A DNA stretch of 39,333 bases from Streptomyces sp. CB02400. Its GTDB lineage: Bacteria; Actinomycetota; Actinomycetes; Streptomycetales; Streptomycetaceae. Position numbers and translations under genes: made by a program. The stretch is taken from NCBI RefSeq assembly GCF_001905725.1, contig NZ_LIWB01000031.1:1-39333 (forward strand), in the 5' to 3' direction. Each line of letters opens with the position of its first letter. Within the stretch, counting starts at the first letter, position 1. The notes beneath the pieces were generated by a model. The model saw nothing but the letters and a program-made list of their open reading frames with translations, was not told where the DNA came from and made no database searches. This document shows positions 1 through 7,316 of this stretch, in pieces.

Positions 1-232
1 GTTCGATGGGCAGACCGGACTCGGATGTTCTGACTTCGCGCATCTGTCATGGCCCCCGGGAACGTCATGGCGGTCGTCGCGCCGCGCCCGTACAGCCTTG
101 GAGACGTCTCTCGAGCACCGCTAGCGCGCCACTGAGGCCGACCGGGCCCCGATGCGGCGTGCCCGGGGCCACGGACATGCCGGACCGAGGCCGGCTGCTG
201 ATGACCCGCGGGTGAATCGTCACGGTTCCCCG

Positions 233-271
233 GACCGCACCTCATGTACGTCACGTCAATGAGGTGCGGTC
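233..271. terminator. Hairpin just downstream of the winged-helix pair
   Basis: GACCGCACCTCAT (233-245) pairs perfectly with ATGAGGTGCGGTC (259-271) around a 13-nt loop. It lies 10 bp past the stop of the minus-strand operon 281-1044. There is no T-run, so it is a factor-assisted or Streptomyces-style terminator at best. Its loop and right arm contain the 20-bp repeat that recurs at 1223-1242, so it may instead be a protein-binding site. Confidence 0.5.
241..260 (+). repeat. 20-bp direct repeat, copy 1 (CTCATGTACGT family)
   Basis: CTCATGTACGTCACGTCAAT occurs identically at 1223-1242, and its first 11 bases occur inverted at 1121-1131. The copies bracket the winged-helix gene pair 281-1044, as expected of iteron-like or operator sites recognised by those proteins (inference). 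Confidence 0.6.
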
Positions 272-280
272 GTCAGGACG

Positions 281-595
281 TCATGTTGCGCGGCGAAGGG
301 GAACGACGACGTTCTCGCCCATGCGCTTGGGATCCAGGCGGTAGTACTTGATGTGCCCGATCCTCTCCGTCTCCTCCAGCCAGCCGGCTTCGATGACCTG
401 CTTGCGGGTGCGGGAGAAGACAGGAGGGGCCATGCCGACGAGCTTCGCCAAGGTGGCGGCCGTCTCGAGGATGGCGCCGGACCGGTCGGTCGGATGCAGG
501 GCGTACAACATGACGACGAGGCGCTGGTTGGCGGTCATGCCTGCGGTCTTCTCGAGCAGCTCGAGGTTCTTCTGCTTGTCGTCGTTGCTGATCAC
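281..595 (-). CDS. Small winged-helix protein (plasmid replication type), second gene of pair
   Basis: A 104-residue protein with a predicted winged-helix fold. Residues about 20-55 carry a helical segment (MTANQRLVVMLYAL), followed by a turn-helix region ending in KYYRLDP, the wing pattern seen in small Streptomyces plasmid replication/MarR-like proteins. I chose the GTG at 595 because it overlaps the TGA of the upstream gene (GTGA at 592-595), which implies translational coupling; a longer frame to 655 would overlap that gene by about 60 bp. It forms a two-gene operon with 592-1044. A DNA-binding role is likely; whether it initiates replication or regulates cannot be decided from sequence. 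Confidence 0.65.
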   Translation of the reverse strand: MISNDDKQKNLELLEKTAGMTANQRLVVMLYALHPTDRSGAILETAATLAKLVGMAPPVFSRTRKQVIEAGWLEETERIGHIKYYRLDPKRMGENVVVPLRRAT

Positions 596-1044
596 TGGGC
601 CTCCCACCGTGCAGGGGCGTTCTCGTTGAATCCGGGGATATCCGGTGGGTTGCATGTCTTCACCGCTTCGCGCTGCTCGAGCCCTGTCCCGTGGAAGGCG
701 ATGTAAGGGCTGATCCGGTAGAAGTTGTAGTTGCCGATGCGACCCCGGACGATCAGGATGCGGTGCTTGGCCAGCTTACGGTTGATCTTCCCGACCGCAT
801 CCGTGGACATCCCCACTCGTTGGGCGATGTCCGCGCCAGTAGCTCTCAGTGGGTCCATACCCTCCGGCGAGACCCCGATCCACCACAGGACGAGGAACTT
901 CTGGCTGGGCGTGAAAGCCTTCGATTCGGTGATTGCCTCGACGCGCGCCTTGTCGACCTGTGTGTGTCGGCCTGCGAAGGCGTACGGCGCATAAGGGACC
1001 GGCTCACCGGTATCGGCGTCGACCAGTCTGCGTAATGCTCCCAA
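592..1044 (-). CDS. Small winged-helix protein (plasmid replication type), first gene of pair
   Basis: A 150-residue protein starting at TTG 1044, preceded by GGAGG five bases upstream, which supports that start. The segment from about residue 43 (TPSQKFLVLWWIG) through GADIAQRVGMSTDAVGKINRKL to NYNFYRISPYIAF reads as a winged-helix domain with a clear helix-turn-helix. Proteins like this occur in pairs or groups on Streptomyces linear plasmids and are often annotated as MarR-like or replication proteins. It is the first gene of an operon with 281-595 and sits beside repeats at 1121-1131 and 1223-1242 and the palindrome-rich region beyond. Function inferred only from fold and context. Confidence 0.65.
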   Translation of the reverse strand: MGALRRLVDADTGEPVPYAPYAFAGRHTQVDKARVEAITESKAFTPSQKFLVLWWIGVSPEGMDPLRATGADIAQRVGMSTDAVGKINRKLAKHRILIVRGRIGNYNFYRISPYIAFHGTGLEQREAVKTCNPPDIPGFNENAPARWEAQ

Positions 1045-1120
1045 CGGGCCCTCCGTACGCGGGGAAATGTTTGCTGGCTGGTTCGCGAGGGACGGCTGCT
1101 AGGCCGACCAGATGAACTTA

Positions 1121-1131
1121 ACGTACATGAG
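1121..1131 (-). repeat. Inverted 11-bp copy of the CTCATGTACGT core
   Basis: ACGTACATGAG is the reverse complement of the first 11 bases of the 20-bp repeat at 241 and 1223. It lies about 80 bp upstream of the TTG start at 1044, a plausible position for autoregulation or iteron function. Confidence 0.45.
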
Positions 1132-1222
1132 CAGGAAGTCAATCAACCCCGCCTGCAGGCCGTGTCACCTGTCCCCGTGTTCATGGCTCGAACCCCCGAG
1201 AAGACGGTCTCCAGGAACCGTC

Positions 1223-1242
1223 CTCATGTACGTCACGTCAAT
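1223..1242 (+). repeat. 20-bp direct repeat, copy 2 (CTCATGTACGT family)
   Basis: Identical over 20 bp to 241-260. The bases just before both copies are also similar (ACCG, then CA or T, then C). It lies about 180 bp upstream of the winged-helix pair and at the edge of the palindrome-rich region. Confidence 0.6.
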
Positions 1243-1263
1243 TTGCCGCTGCCACAGGATCGT

Positions 1264-1291
1264 GGTGCCCGGTTCCTGGGAACCGGGCACC
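1264..1291. repeat. 13-bp perfect inverted repeat with 2-nt loop
   Basis: GGTGCCCGGTTCC and GGAACCGGGCACC are separated by only TG. This tight palindrome is the strongest of the series in 1252-1816. Confidence 0.7.
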
Positions 1292-1318
1292 CGGTCCACA
1301 GGATCGCCCTGTGCTGTT

Positions 1319-1343
1319 GCAGGAACTGCCTGGCAGTTCCTGC
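1319..1343. repeat. 12-bp perfect palindrome with single central base
   Basis: GCAGGAACTGCC and GGCAGTTCCTGC flank one T. With a 1-nt centre it is more likely a protein-binding site or cruciform than an RNA hairpin. Confidence 0.7.
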
Positions 1344-1622
1344 GATCGTGGTGGTTCGAGGTATCTATGCAGGTCAGCGGCACATCGGGGGGCGCGCTCT
1401 CTTACTTCAACAGGAAGCGCCGTCCTCACCCCGCACAAACCCCCGGGGTGAGCCTTGTCCGCTCCGCCGATGCCGCTCTCACCTTGCTGCCACTTCACGA
1501 CGACGGTCATCGGGCACCAGCGGACCTCAGCCCCATGGCGGAACCCCACGACGACCTCCGGCCCGCCTCGAAGCCGAGTGGGGCCGGGACGCGCCTCGCC
1601 TTGCAGGACACCGCACCCCGTA

Positions 1623-1688
1623 CCCGCCGTTTCCTGGCGCGCACGGTCCGCACCACGACGAAAGGGCTTCGCGCCAGGAAGCGGCGGG
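1623..1688. repeat. 19-bp inverted repeat, 18 matches
   Basis: Positions 1623-1641 and 1670-1688 are inverted copies with one mismatch that would be a G-U pair in RNA; the loop is 28 nt. Smaller inverted repeats follow immediately (1699-1722, 1716-1747, 1757-1777). Confidence 0.65.
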
Positions 1689-1956
1689 GCAGCGGGGTCC
1701 AGGGGCCGGCGAAGGCCCCTGGTACCACGCTGCTCAGCCACCAGGGGATCCACGGTCGTTCCGGTACTCCCGGAACGGACCGGAGTGAAATCGACCTGCG
1801 GCTCAGTGACCCGCAGCCGTGTACCTGCCGGACCCCGCAGGAGACTTCTGGGCCGCAGCCTCGAGCAGACGGACACCGTGCGGGTCACGCCTGGAATCAC
1901 CCTGTGGTGAGGCTGGAGCCCTCAACTCCCGACTGCTCGCAGTGCACACGTCGGTC

Positions 1957-3435
1957 TCACAGGCCCGCCAGGCTGAGGAGCCGTTGCATGTGTTCGGGCG
2001 GCAGGCCGGGGTGGCCGGCTGCGGCGGCCGCGACCCATCCCGATGGGTCGGCCAGCAACTGCGTCAGCTCGCGGTCCGGAAGCCGGGGATGCGTCGCGAT
2101 CGCGCGGCGCACCGTGGGATCGGGGTCAGCGACCAGACGACGGACGAGTTCCACCGGCAGGTCGGGGTCGCGCGGCGCCAGCTCCCGCATCCTCGGGTCG
2201 GGATCAACGGCCAGACGCCGCAGGACGTCCACCGGGAGGGGGAAGTCATCCGCCGGACGCCACCGGGTCTTCTTCGCCGGGCGGTAGGTGCGGTCGATGC
2301 GTTCGGCGGTGGCCGCGTCGATCCGCTCCCGGGCGTGCAGGGCCATGGTCGTACGGACGCTGCTGTCCTCGTCGTCGAGCAGCCGGGCCACGACCGGTGC
2401 GGGAAGGTCGTCGGACCTCGCTGCCGAGGCGCGGAAGCAGGCGTAGGGCGAGTCCACGTACGGCAGGGGGTCCGCGGTCACCCACGGCAGGCGCAGTGTC
2501 CGTAGCTGCAGACGCGCCATCTCGCTCATGATCTGGTGTTCGAGCGCGTCGTCGTCCAGGTCGGCGTGGAGATCGGTGAGCCAGTCCCGCGGGGGCACGT
2601 CGGACAGGAGTCGTGCGTGGATCGTGGCGCGGGTCGGCTCAGGGGTGTCCTGGCGTGCGAAAACGCGGAGTCCGACCTGCGGGTTGAGGTCTTCGGCAAG
2701 GACGTCGCGCAGCGGCGGTGGGAGGCGGGGGTGCCCAGCGAGTTCCTCCCGCACCTCAGGGATCGGGTCGTCGGCCAGTCGGCGGGCCGTGTCGGTGTCG
2801 AGGGTGCAGTGGCGCACCGCCCCGGCGCGCGTGACCGGGTCGGCCAGCAGTGCCGGGAGCAGGTCGGCGGGCGGGACGGGATGGGGATGCTGTGGGTAGT
2901 AGGTCGCGCAGGCTCCCGCGCGCACCGTGTCCTCAGGGTCCGTCAGCAGCAGCCTGCGTACCGGTTCCGGGGCCCGCGTCCACCACTGGGCGAGCGTCGC
3001 TCTGACCTTCGGCTCCGGGTCGGCTGCCAGCCGGGCGCGCAGATCCGCCGGCACGTGCTTGTTCTGCGCCAGGTACTCGCGAGCCATCGGGTCGGCGTCG
3101 TTGAGCAGCCGCTCGAACAGCTCGCGCGGTCCGCCGCCGTCCGCGCCGACCGCCACGGCCGCACGTATCGCCGGATCCGGGTGCTCGGCGAGCACCATCC
3201 GGAAGGCGTCCGGCAGGCTGCGGTTGAGCGCGAGCGAGTGTGTGAGCCAGTGTTCGTCCAGGGCGATGATCTCGGCGATCATGTCGTCGCTCAGATCCGG
3301 GCGCCTGGCGACGCTGCGATGGCTCTTGCGGTGGGCGAAGAGACGGCGGGCGAACTCGGGCGGCAGCGCGGAGTTTCCCGCGAGTCCTTCCAGCACCTTG
3401 TCGAGGTGGACCGGCGGTGGTGCGGCGTCCGACAC
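1957..3435 (-). CDS. Leucine-rich-repeat-variant / HEAT-like repeat protein
   Basis: A 492-residue all-helical repeat protein. Units recur about every 23-25 residues with the pattern LPxxLxxxLAxDPxPxVRxxLA; examples are VPADLRARLAADPEPKVRAT, LPVELVRRLVADPDPTVRRA and the last unit ending in HPGLPPEHMQRLL. This is the LRV/HEAT-like solenoid common in actinobacteria, usually protein-binding, with no enzymatic motif. I chose the GTG at 3435 because GAAGGG lies 9 bases upstream; the frame is open to 3555 but without a ribosome binding site. It stands alone between the palindrome-rich region and a GNAT gene. No signal peptide or membrane segment is visible. Partner unknown. Confidence 0.8.
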   Translation of the reverse strand: MSDAAPPPVHLDKVLEGLAGNSALPPEFARRLFAHRKSHRSVARRPDLSDDMIAEIIALDEHWLTHSLALNRSLPDAFRMVLAEHPDPAIRAAVAVGADGGGPRELFERLLNDADPMAREYLAQNKHVPADLRARLAADPEPKVRATLAQWWTRAPEPVRRLLLTDPEDTVRAGACATYYPQHPHPVPPADLLPALLADPVTRAGAVRHCTLDTDTARRLADDPIPEVREELAGHPRLPPPLRDVLAEDLNPQVGLRVFARQDTPEPTRATIHARLLSDVPPRDWLTDLHADLDDDALEHQIMSEMARLQLRTLRLPWVTADPLPYVDSPYACFRASAARSDDLPAPVVARLLDDEDSSVRTTMALHARERIDAATAERIDRTYRPAKKTRWRPADDFPLPVDVLRRLAVDPDPRMRELAPRDPDLPVELVRRLVADPDPTVRRAIATHPRLPDRELTQLLADPSGWVAAAAAGHPGLPPEHMQRLLSLAGL

Positions 3436-3769
3436 GGCGCATGACCCTTCTGGCTCGGCGAGCTGACCGCCGAGTCTCCCATGTACGGTGCCCGCCGTCC
3501 CTGGTCCGAGGGGCCAGGCGCCCGGCAGGGCCCGTATCGCTCCGGCTCCGCTCACCGCCGCCGCCGTGCGGGCCGGTGGGCCAGCCGGCCCGAGGGCTCG
3601 GTTGGTACGGCCTACCGAGCGGCTCCGCCCATGAGTACGGACCGTGCTTCGACAGCGTTTCGGGAGGCGTTCGGCCGTCTCCGCCTGGTGAGAGGCTCAT
3701 GGTTCAGCAGTGCTGGGCTCCGTCCTGGCAGTGCTGTCGGGGCGTGGATCCGCGCTGTCGAGCACGAGC
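3436..3769. other. Intergenic gap without recognisable gene
   Basis: About 330 bp between the repeat protein start and the GNAT stop. Short frames exist on both strands but none has a ribosome binding site or a recognisable product. It must contain the promoter of the minus-strand repeat-protein gene; I could not identify its elements. Confidence 0.4.
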
Positions 3770-4306
3770 TCAATCGGATGCCGTGACCGGGGACCACTCG
3801 CCGAACCACTGCTCGGCGCCGTAGGCCTCGAACCGCTCCACCTCGATGAAGCCCAGCTTCGCCGCGAGGCGCATCGAGCGGACGTTGGCGGTCTGGGTGG
3901 CGAGTACCACCGGTTCACCGGGAAGCGCGCCGGCGAACCAGTCGAGTGCCGCTGCGCACGCCTCGGCGGCGTACCCGTATCCCCATGCCTGCGGCAGGAA
4001 CAGGTAGCCCAGCTCGGCCTTCCCGGCGGCCTGGGGAAGGTGTCCGGTTTCTCTGGTGAGCGTGATCCGGCCGATCATCGCTCCGTCGAGAGCGACGGTG
4101 AAGAGGCCGGGGCGCCGGCCGGACGCCCTGGGCATCTCGCGCTCGAGCTCGGCACGCGGTCGAGGGCCGCCGAGGTAGGTGCCCACCTCCGGCGAGGCCA
4201 GCAGCTCGATGACCGCCGCACGGTCCCGGTCCTCGGGCTCACGGAGCACGAGCCGCTCGGTCCTGATCGGGGCAGGTGGCCAGGCGACGGGTCCGAGGTC
4301 AGTCAT
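3770..4306 (-). CDS. GNAT-family N-acetyltransferase (RimJ/RimL-like)
   Basis: A 178-residue protein beginning at ATG 4306 (MTDLGPVAWPP); the open frame extends upstream but the family N-terminus, IRTERLVLREPEDRD, lies about 15 residues inside this start. Conserved GNAT features are visible in order: the beta-alpha N-terminus, the LGYLFLPQAWGYGYAAEA segment corresponding to the acetyl-CoA-binding Q/RxxGxG/A loop, and the C-terminal VRSMRLAAKLGFIEVERF strand-helix. This subgroup acetylates N-terminal amines of proteins or small amines; the substrate cannot be deduced. It is monocistronic on the minus strand. Confidence 0.88.
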   Translation of the reverse strand: MTDLGPVAWPPAPIRTERLVLREPEDRDRAAVIELLASPEVGTYLGGPRPRAELEREMPRASGRRPGLFTVALDGAMIGRITLTRETGHLPQAAGKAELGYLFLPQAWGYGYAAEACAAALDWFAGALPGEPVVLATQTANVRSMRLAAKLGFIEVERFEAYGAEQWFGEWSPVTASD

Positions 4307-4819
4307 GCCGGCCAGCCAATCAGCGGGCTCGGCAGCGATCAAGACTCGCGGACCCGATCGACTCACTGGTCCGGAAACCACCTTCACCGACGAGGTCGGA
4401 CCCTACGAACCACGCCCACCGGGGCGAGGTGCCTCCCTTTCTCGCGGGCATCGGCTTCGGCAACGGCGGACCGCCTCCCGAAGTGCCTGTCCGTTCTCAT
4501 CACGCCCGACCATCGCAGGTCAGATGACCGGCCACAGCGGGGCAGCGTGGAGGCTCGCCTCGGTTCGAACCGCTGCTGGAGAAGGTCCGCGTGCCCCGCA
4601 TCGGGCCGGGCCGGCCGCGCAACGGGCCACGGCGTTCGGGGCCTCGACAGTCGGTGAAGACGCCCCGCCCTGAAGACAGACAGCAGTCACCCGGTCTCTG
4701 CGGAACAACCCCTGGGGTGCCGCCGGACTACAGCGCCACTGGGACCGCCTGCTCCCCCTCCTCGACCGCACACTGGCCAACAGTGGTCGTTGTCCGAGTC
4801 CGTAGGGGATGCTGCACGC
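4307..4819. other. Divergent intergenic region, no gene recognised
   Basis: About 510 bp separating the minus-strand GNAT gene from the plus-strand YrhB-like gene. Frames present on both strands lack recognisable products and ribosome binding sites. It should carry promoters for both genes, but I found no convincing -35/-10 pair. Confidence 0.4.
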
Positions 4820-5392
4820 GTGATTGAGCGAGACACCGCCGTCCGGATCGTCGAGGAAGAGCTGGAACGCGACTATCAGAGGGAGTTGTCGGCGGGGCTG
4901 GACCCCATGCGCACGGCTGTGGCTCATGTAGAGCGACACGAGCTGGTGTGGATCGTCTCCTGGACGTCCGAGGAGTATCTACGCACCCGGAATCCCAGCT
5001 TCATGCTGATCGGGAATGGGCCGTACCTGGTTGACCGCCTCGACGGGAGTCTGCACCGGATCGGTGTCGTCTCCGCGGTGACCGGCGCGTGGGAGGCGGA
5101 CTACCGAGTCCGTATCCGAGGGCGGGCCGTACGGACTGCCGTGGACGATCTGCACGATGAAGTCCGGGCGGTGGCGGACGCTCGCGGGAGGATTCATGCC
5201 ATGCACATCCTGCGTCAAAGGGTCCCCGCACTCCCCCACGCCCAGGTCATCGAGTACGTGACCGCCCTGAAAGACGGGGATGTTGTTCCCGCACACCTCG
5301 TAGAGGTCTCCACCGCAGAGCTGGTGCCACCTGTCGATCCGGTTCTGTCGGTGCGAACCATCCGCGGAGCCGGGCACCACCGAGCACCCTGA
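4820..5392 (+). CDS. YrhB / Imm35-like protein (orphan immunity-type)
   Basis: A 190-residue protein. The first 75 residues match the YrhB/immunity-35 pattern: an N-terminal helix (AVRIVEEELERDY), a strand with HELVWIVSWTSEEYL, and the hallmark SFMLIGNGPYLVDRLDG, where a nucleotide-free GNGP turn precedes VDR and DG. In that family the fold occurs as immunity protein in polymorphic toxin loci. The C-terminal half has a helical RGRIHAMHILRQRVP...AQVIEYVTALKDG segment resembling the ribosomal L7/L12 C-terminal fold seen in related proteins. I prefer GTG 4820, with AGGGGA 10 bases upstream, over TTG 4790. No cognate toxin lies nearby, so it is an orphan or has another role. Confidence 0.7.
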   Translation: MIERDTAVRIVEEELERDYQRELSAGLDPMRTAVAHVERHELVWIVSWTSEEYLRTRNPSFMLIGNGPYLVDRLDGSLHRIGVVSAVTGAWEADYRVRIRGRAVRTAVDDLHDEVRAVADARGRIHAMHILRQRVPALPHAQVIEYVTALKDGDVVPAHLVEVSTAELVPPVDPVLSVRTIRGAGHHRAP

Positions 5393-5394
5393 GC

Positions 5395-6072
5395 TTGACG
5401 ACGGCCTTTCAGATCTGCTCGCGGGACGCGACACAGGCGAACCCGTTCCGCTTCATCACTGGTCTTGGAGCAGCGCAGGAGGGGTCGGCGAAGCGGTGGG
5501 ACCGTTGGGGGTCTTCGGGATTATCACGGCGTGATAATCAAGTGGAGGTCGACCTGGCCATGGATGTCCACGGCTCCTGCAACGGCACGGTGGGCGACTC
5601 TCTGGGCACCGTGGCCATCGTCAAGAAGGGTTCCCTCGTCTACGTCAAGGCCGAGGAGGACTACTGGCGGGCCACCTTCAGCCGCGGGATGACAGCCGAG
5701 CAGACCGAGGAAATGGTCGGCCACTTCACGGGCCGTTGGATCAAGCCCCCCAAGATGATGTCGGAGATTTTCGGGCGCACGTGTGACGGTCTCGACGTCC
5801 TGCTCGAGGGACTGGACCCGGTGTCCGACGGAAACTCCACCCGCGAGGCCGATGCCACCGTGGGCGGCCGACCGGTCGCCGTGCTCACCGAAAGGACCAC
5901 GACCGAGACCACGACCGTCCACATCGCCGAGGAGGGCAAGCCCTACCTCCTGAGGGGCACGGTCGCAGGCGGCGACGAGCCCGTGGACCTCACCTTCACC
6001 GACCACGACAAGCCTGTCGACACCACCCCGCCGCCGCCCGACCAGATCCTCGACCCCACCACACTCCGCTGA
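5395..6072 (+). pseudogene. N-terminally truncated LppX/LolA-like lipoprotein gene, broken at a parS site
   Basis: From about residue 48 the 225-codon frame reads as the mature part of a Streptomyces LppX/LolA-like lipoprotein: EVDLAMDVHGSCNGTVG, then KKGSLVYVKAEEDYWRATFS and TTTVHIAEEGKPYLLRGTV. Such proteins should start with a signal peptide, a lipobox Cys and an N-terminal beta segment; here residues 1-45 show none of these. The change coincides with the 19-bp ParB-type palindrome at 5520-5538, immediately before the recognisable part. A TTG at 5395 or an ATG at 5560 (GGAGG about 11 bases upstream) could still drive translation, but the product would be cytoplasmic. I read it as a remnant created by recombination or insertion at the palindrome. 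Confidence 0.55.
5520..5538. promoter_or_regulatory. Candidate ParB-binding site (parS), copy 1
   Basis: ATTATCACGGCGTGATAAT, a perfect 9-1-9 palindrome. The same sequence, on either strand, occurs at 6535, 8563 and 10994 around the parAB operon; a repeated palindrome near parAB is the usual signature of a plasmid centromere. Confidence 0.8.
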
Positions 6073-6141
6073 TCCATACGGAGCAGAGCACGCCGGACGG
6101 GTGCGCACTGGATCCGGCTGCCCGCTTCGCAGGAACCGGCA

Positions 6142-6181
6142 CGGCCCCGCTCCCCTCCGCAGAGGAAGGCGAGCGGGGCCG
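6142..6181. terminator. Bidirectional hairpin between convergent genes
   Basis: CGGCCCCGCTC (6142-6152) pairs with GAGCGGGGCCG (6171-6181), loop 18 nt. It lies between the lipoprotein remnant ending at 6072 and parB ending at 6198, the expected place for a shared terminator. No T-run. Confidence 0.6.
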
Positions 6182-6197
6182 GCAGGCGGCTCTGTTA

Positions 6198-7316
6198 TCA
6201 GGTTCCCAGTTCGGCCAGCAGGGCCTTGTACTCGTCCGGGTGCTGCTCCCGCAGGACGTCCATCCACACCCGGGCCCCTTGAGCGAACGTCTCGGGCTTC
6301 ATCTTCTGGTGGAGATGGTGCACGCAGTAGAAGGCGTCGTCGTAGGGGAGTCGCTTCGGCTGCTTCGGCTGTTCTGCTTCTGCGTTCGCTGTCCCGAGTT
6401 CTCCTGCGCCGGCGCGCGGTTCCGGGATGGACTCGGAAGCCTGCTCGCGCTCGGCGGACGGCGTGGCCGCACCGGGCCGGACCGGAGGGGACGGCGGAGC
6501 GGCCGGCACGACAGGCGCGACAGGCGCCTCCGGGATTATCACGCCGTGATAATCGGCGGGGTCTGCCGAGCGCTCGACGACCTCCTGCGGCCGGGCCTCC
6601 GCCTTCCTGCGGGCTGCCTCCGCCCGTTCGTCCGCCTTGCTCTTCTGCTCCTCAGGGGACAGCTTGCCGAGGTTGCGGACGTGCTCGACCTTCCGCGTCC
6701 CGGTCACCAGGTCCTTCTGGAGCTCGGGGGTGAGCTTCAGAAGGGACAGCTTGCTGGAGATGGTGTTCTGCGGAATGCCCAGCCGTTTGGACGCCTTGGT
6801 CTGGGAGCCGTAGTAGTCGACCAGGGCCTTGAGGGCGTGGGCCTCCTCCAGGTCCGTCATGTCGTCGCGGTGGTAGTTCGCGACGAACGCGGCCTCGAGG
6901 AGGGTTTCGTCGGTGGCGACCCGTCCGTTGTCGACGCGGACCGGGATGGTGGCCATTCCGACGCGGCGAGCGGCCTCGAGGCGGCGGTGGCCGTCGACGA
7001 CGATGTACTGCGTCCCAGGGTCCAGCTCGTCGGCGCGGTCCGGCCGGGTGCGTAGGTAGGCCTCGTTCGTCGCCACGGCGATGGGGATGATGATGCCGAC
7101 CTCGCGGACGGTCTGCACCGTCTCGTCGAGGTTGCGCAGGTGGTTGCGCGGGTTGTCGGGGTTGTCGCTGATGAGGGTGACCGGCAGCTCGGTGGTGGCT
7201 GCTGCGGTCGATTCCTCGCCGGCGATGGTCTTGTCGATGAGGTTGCGTCGGGAGGACCGGGCGCCGCGGGCTGCGCCGAACGCGGGTGCCGATCCCAGGG
7301 TGTCGGCCTTGCTCAA
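6198..7316 (-). CDS. parB: ParB-family partition protein
   Basis: A 372-residue protein. Residues about 45-150 form the ParB/Srx N-terminal domain, with the NPDNPR strand start and the GTQYIVVDGHRRLEAARRVG nucleotide-binding patch that in ParB proteins binds CTP. Residues about 165-215 (LKALVDYYGSQTKASKRLG... IPQNTISSKLSLL) are the central helix-turn-helix that recognises parS. A basic, Ala/Arg-rich linker and a Pro-rich segment lead to a C-terminal dimerisation-like region. The TTG start overlaps the TGA of parA (7313-7316), so the two are translationally coupled. A parS-like palindrome lies inside the gene at 6535-6553 and encodes DYHGVII. Together with parA and the sites it should segregate a low-copy plasmid. 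Confidence 0.93.
   Translation of the reverse strand: MSKADTLGSAPAFGAARGARSSRRNLIDKTIAGEESTAAATTELPVTLISDNPDNPRNHLRNLDETVQTVREVGIIIPIAVATNEAYLRTRPDRADELDPGTQYIVVDGHRRLEAARRVGMATIPVRVDNGRVATDETLLEAAFVANYHRDDMTDLEEAHALKALVDYYGSQTKASKRLGIPQNTISSKLSLLKLTPELQKDLVTGTRKVEHVRNLGKLSPEEQKSKADERAEAARRKAEARPQEVVERSADPADYHGVIIPEAPVAPVVPAAPPSPPVRPGAATPSAEREQASESIPEPRAGAGELGTANAEAEQPKQPKRLPYDDAFYCVHHLHQKMKPETFAQGARVWMDVLREQHPDEYKALLAELGT
6535..6553. promoter_or_regulatory. Candidate parS inside parB, copy 2
   Basis: ATTATCACGCCGTGATAAT, perfect palindrome, identical to copy 1 on the opposite strand. It falls in the Pro-rich linker region of parB and is translated as DYHGVII, so the coding sequence accommodates the site. 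Confidence 0.8.

Larger units (their letters stand above)
1..280. other. Non-coding stretch with 3' hairpin of the first winged-helix pair
   Basis: I see no convincing gene here; the one short open frame on the plus strand has no recognisable protein or ribosome binding site. The right edge holds a hairpin and one copy of a 20-bp repeat, listed separately. The rest is featureless at this resolution. Confidence 0.5.
1045..1956. other. Gene-poor, palindrome-dense region (candidate replication or cis-acting locus)
   Basis: No open frame here gives a recognisable protein; frames on both strands look like GC-driven shadows. From 1252 to about 1816 there are many inverted repeats: 1264-1276/1279-1291 (13 bp, 2-nt loop), 1319-1330/1332-1343 (12 bp, 1-nt centre), 1425-1433/1444-1452, 1623-1641/1670-1688 (18 of 19), 1699-1707/1714-1722, 1716-1723/1740-1747, 1757-1764/1770-1777 and 1796-1801/1811-1816. 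CCACAGGATCG is repeated directly at 1252 and 1296. The structure suggests an origin, a structured RNA or a former telomere-like end rather than coding DNA. Confidence 0.5.

Noticed and set aside
1252..1816. Telomere of a linear replicon
   Set aside because: The inverted repeats fit loosely, but the stretch is internal to the window and I do not see the known archetypal telomere start; kept only as one of several options.
1112..2287. Plus-strand frame of about 390 codons through the palindrome-rich region
   Set aside because: No recognisable protein, no ribosome binding site, and its 3' part overlaps the repeat protein on the other strand.
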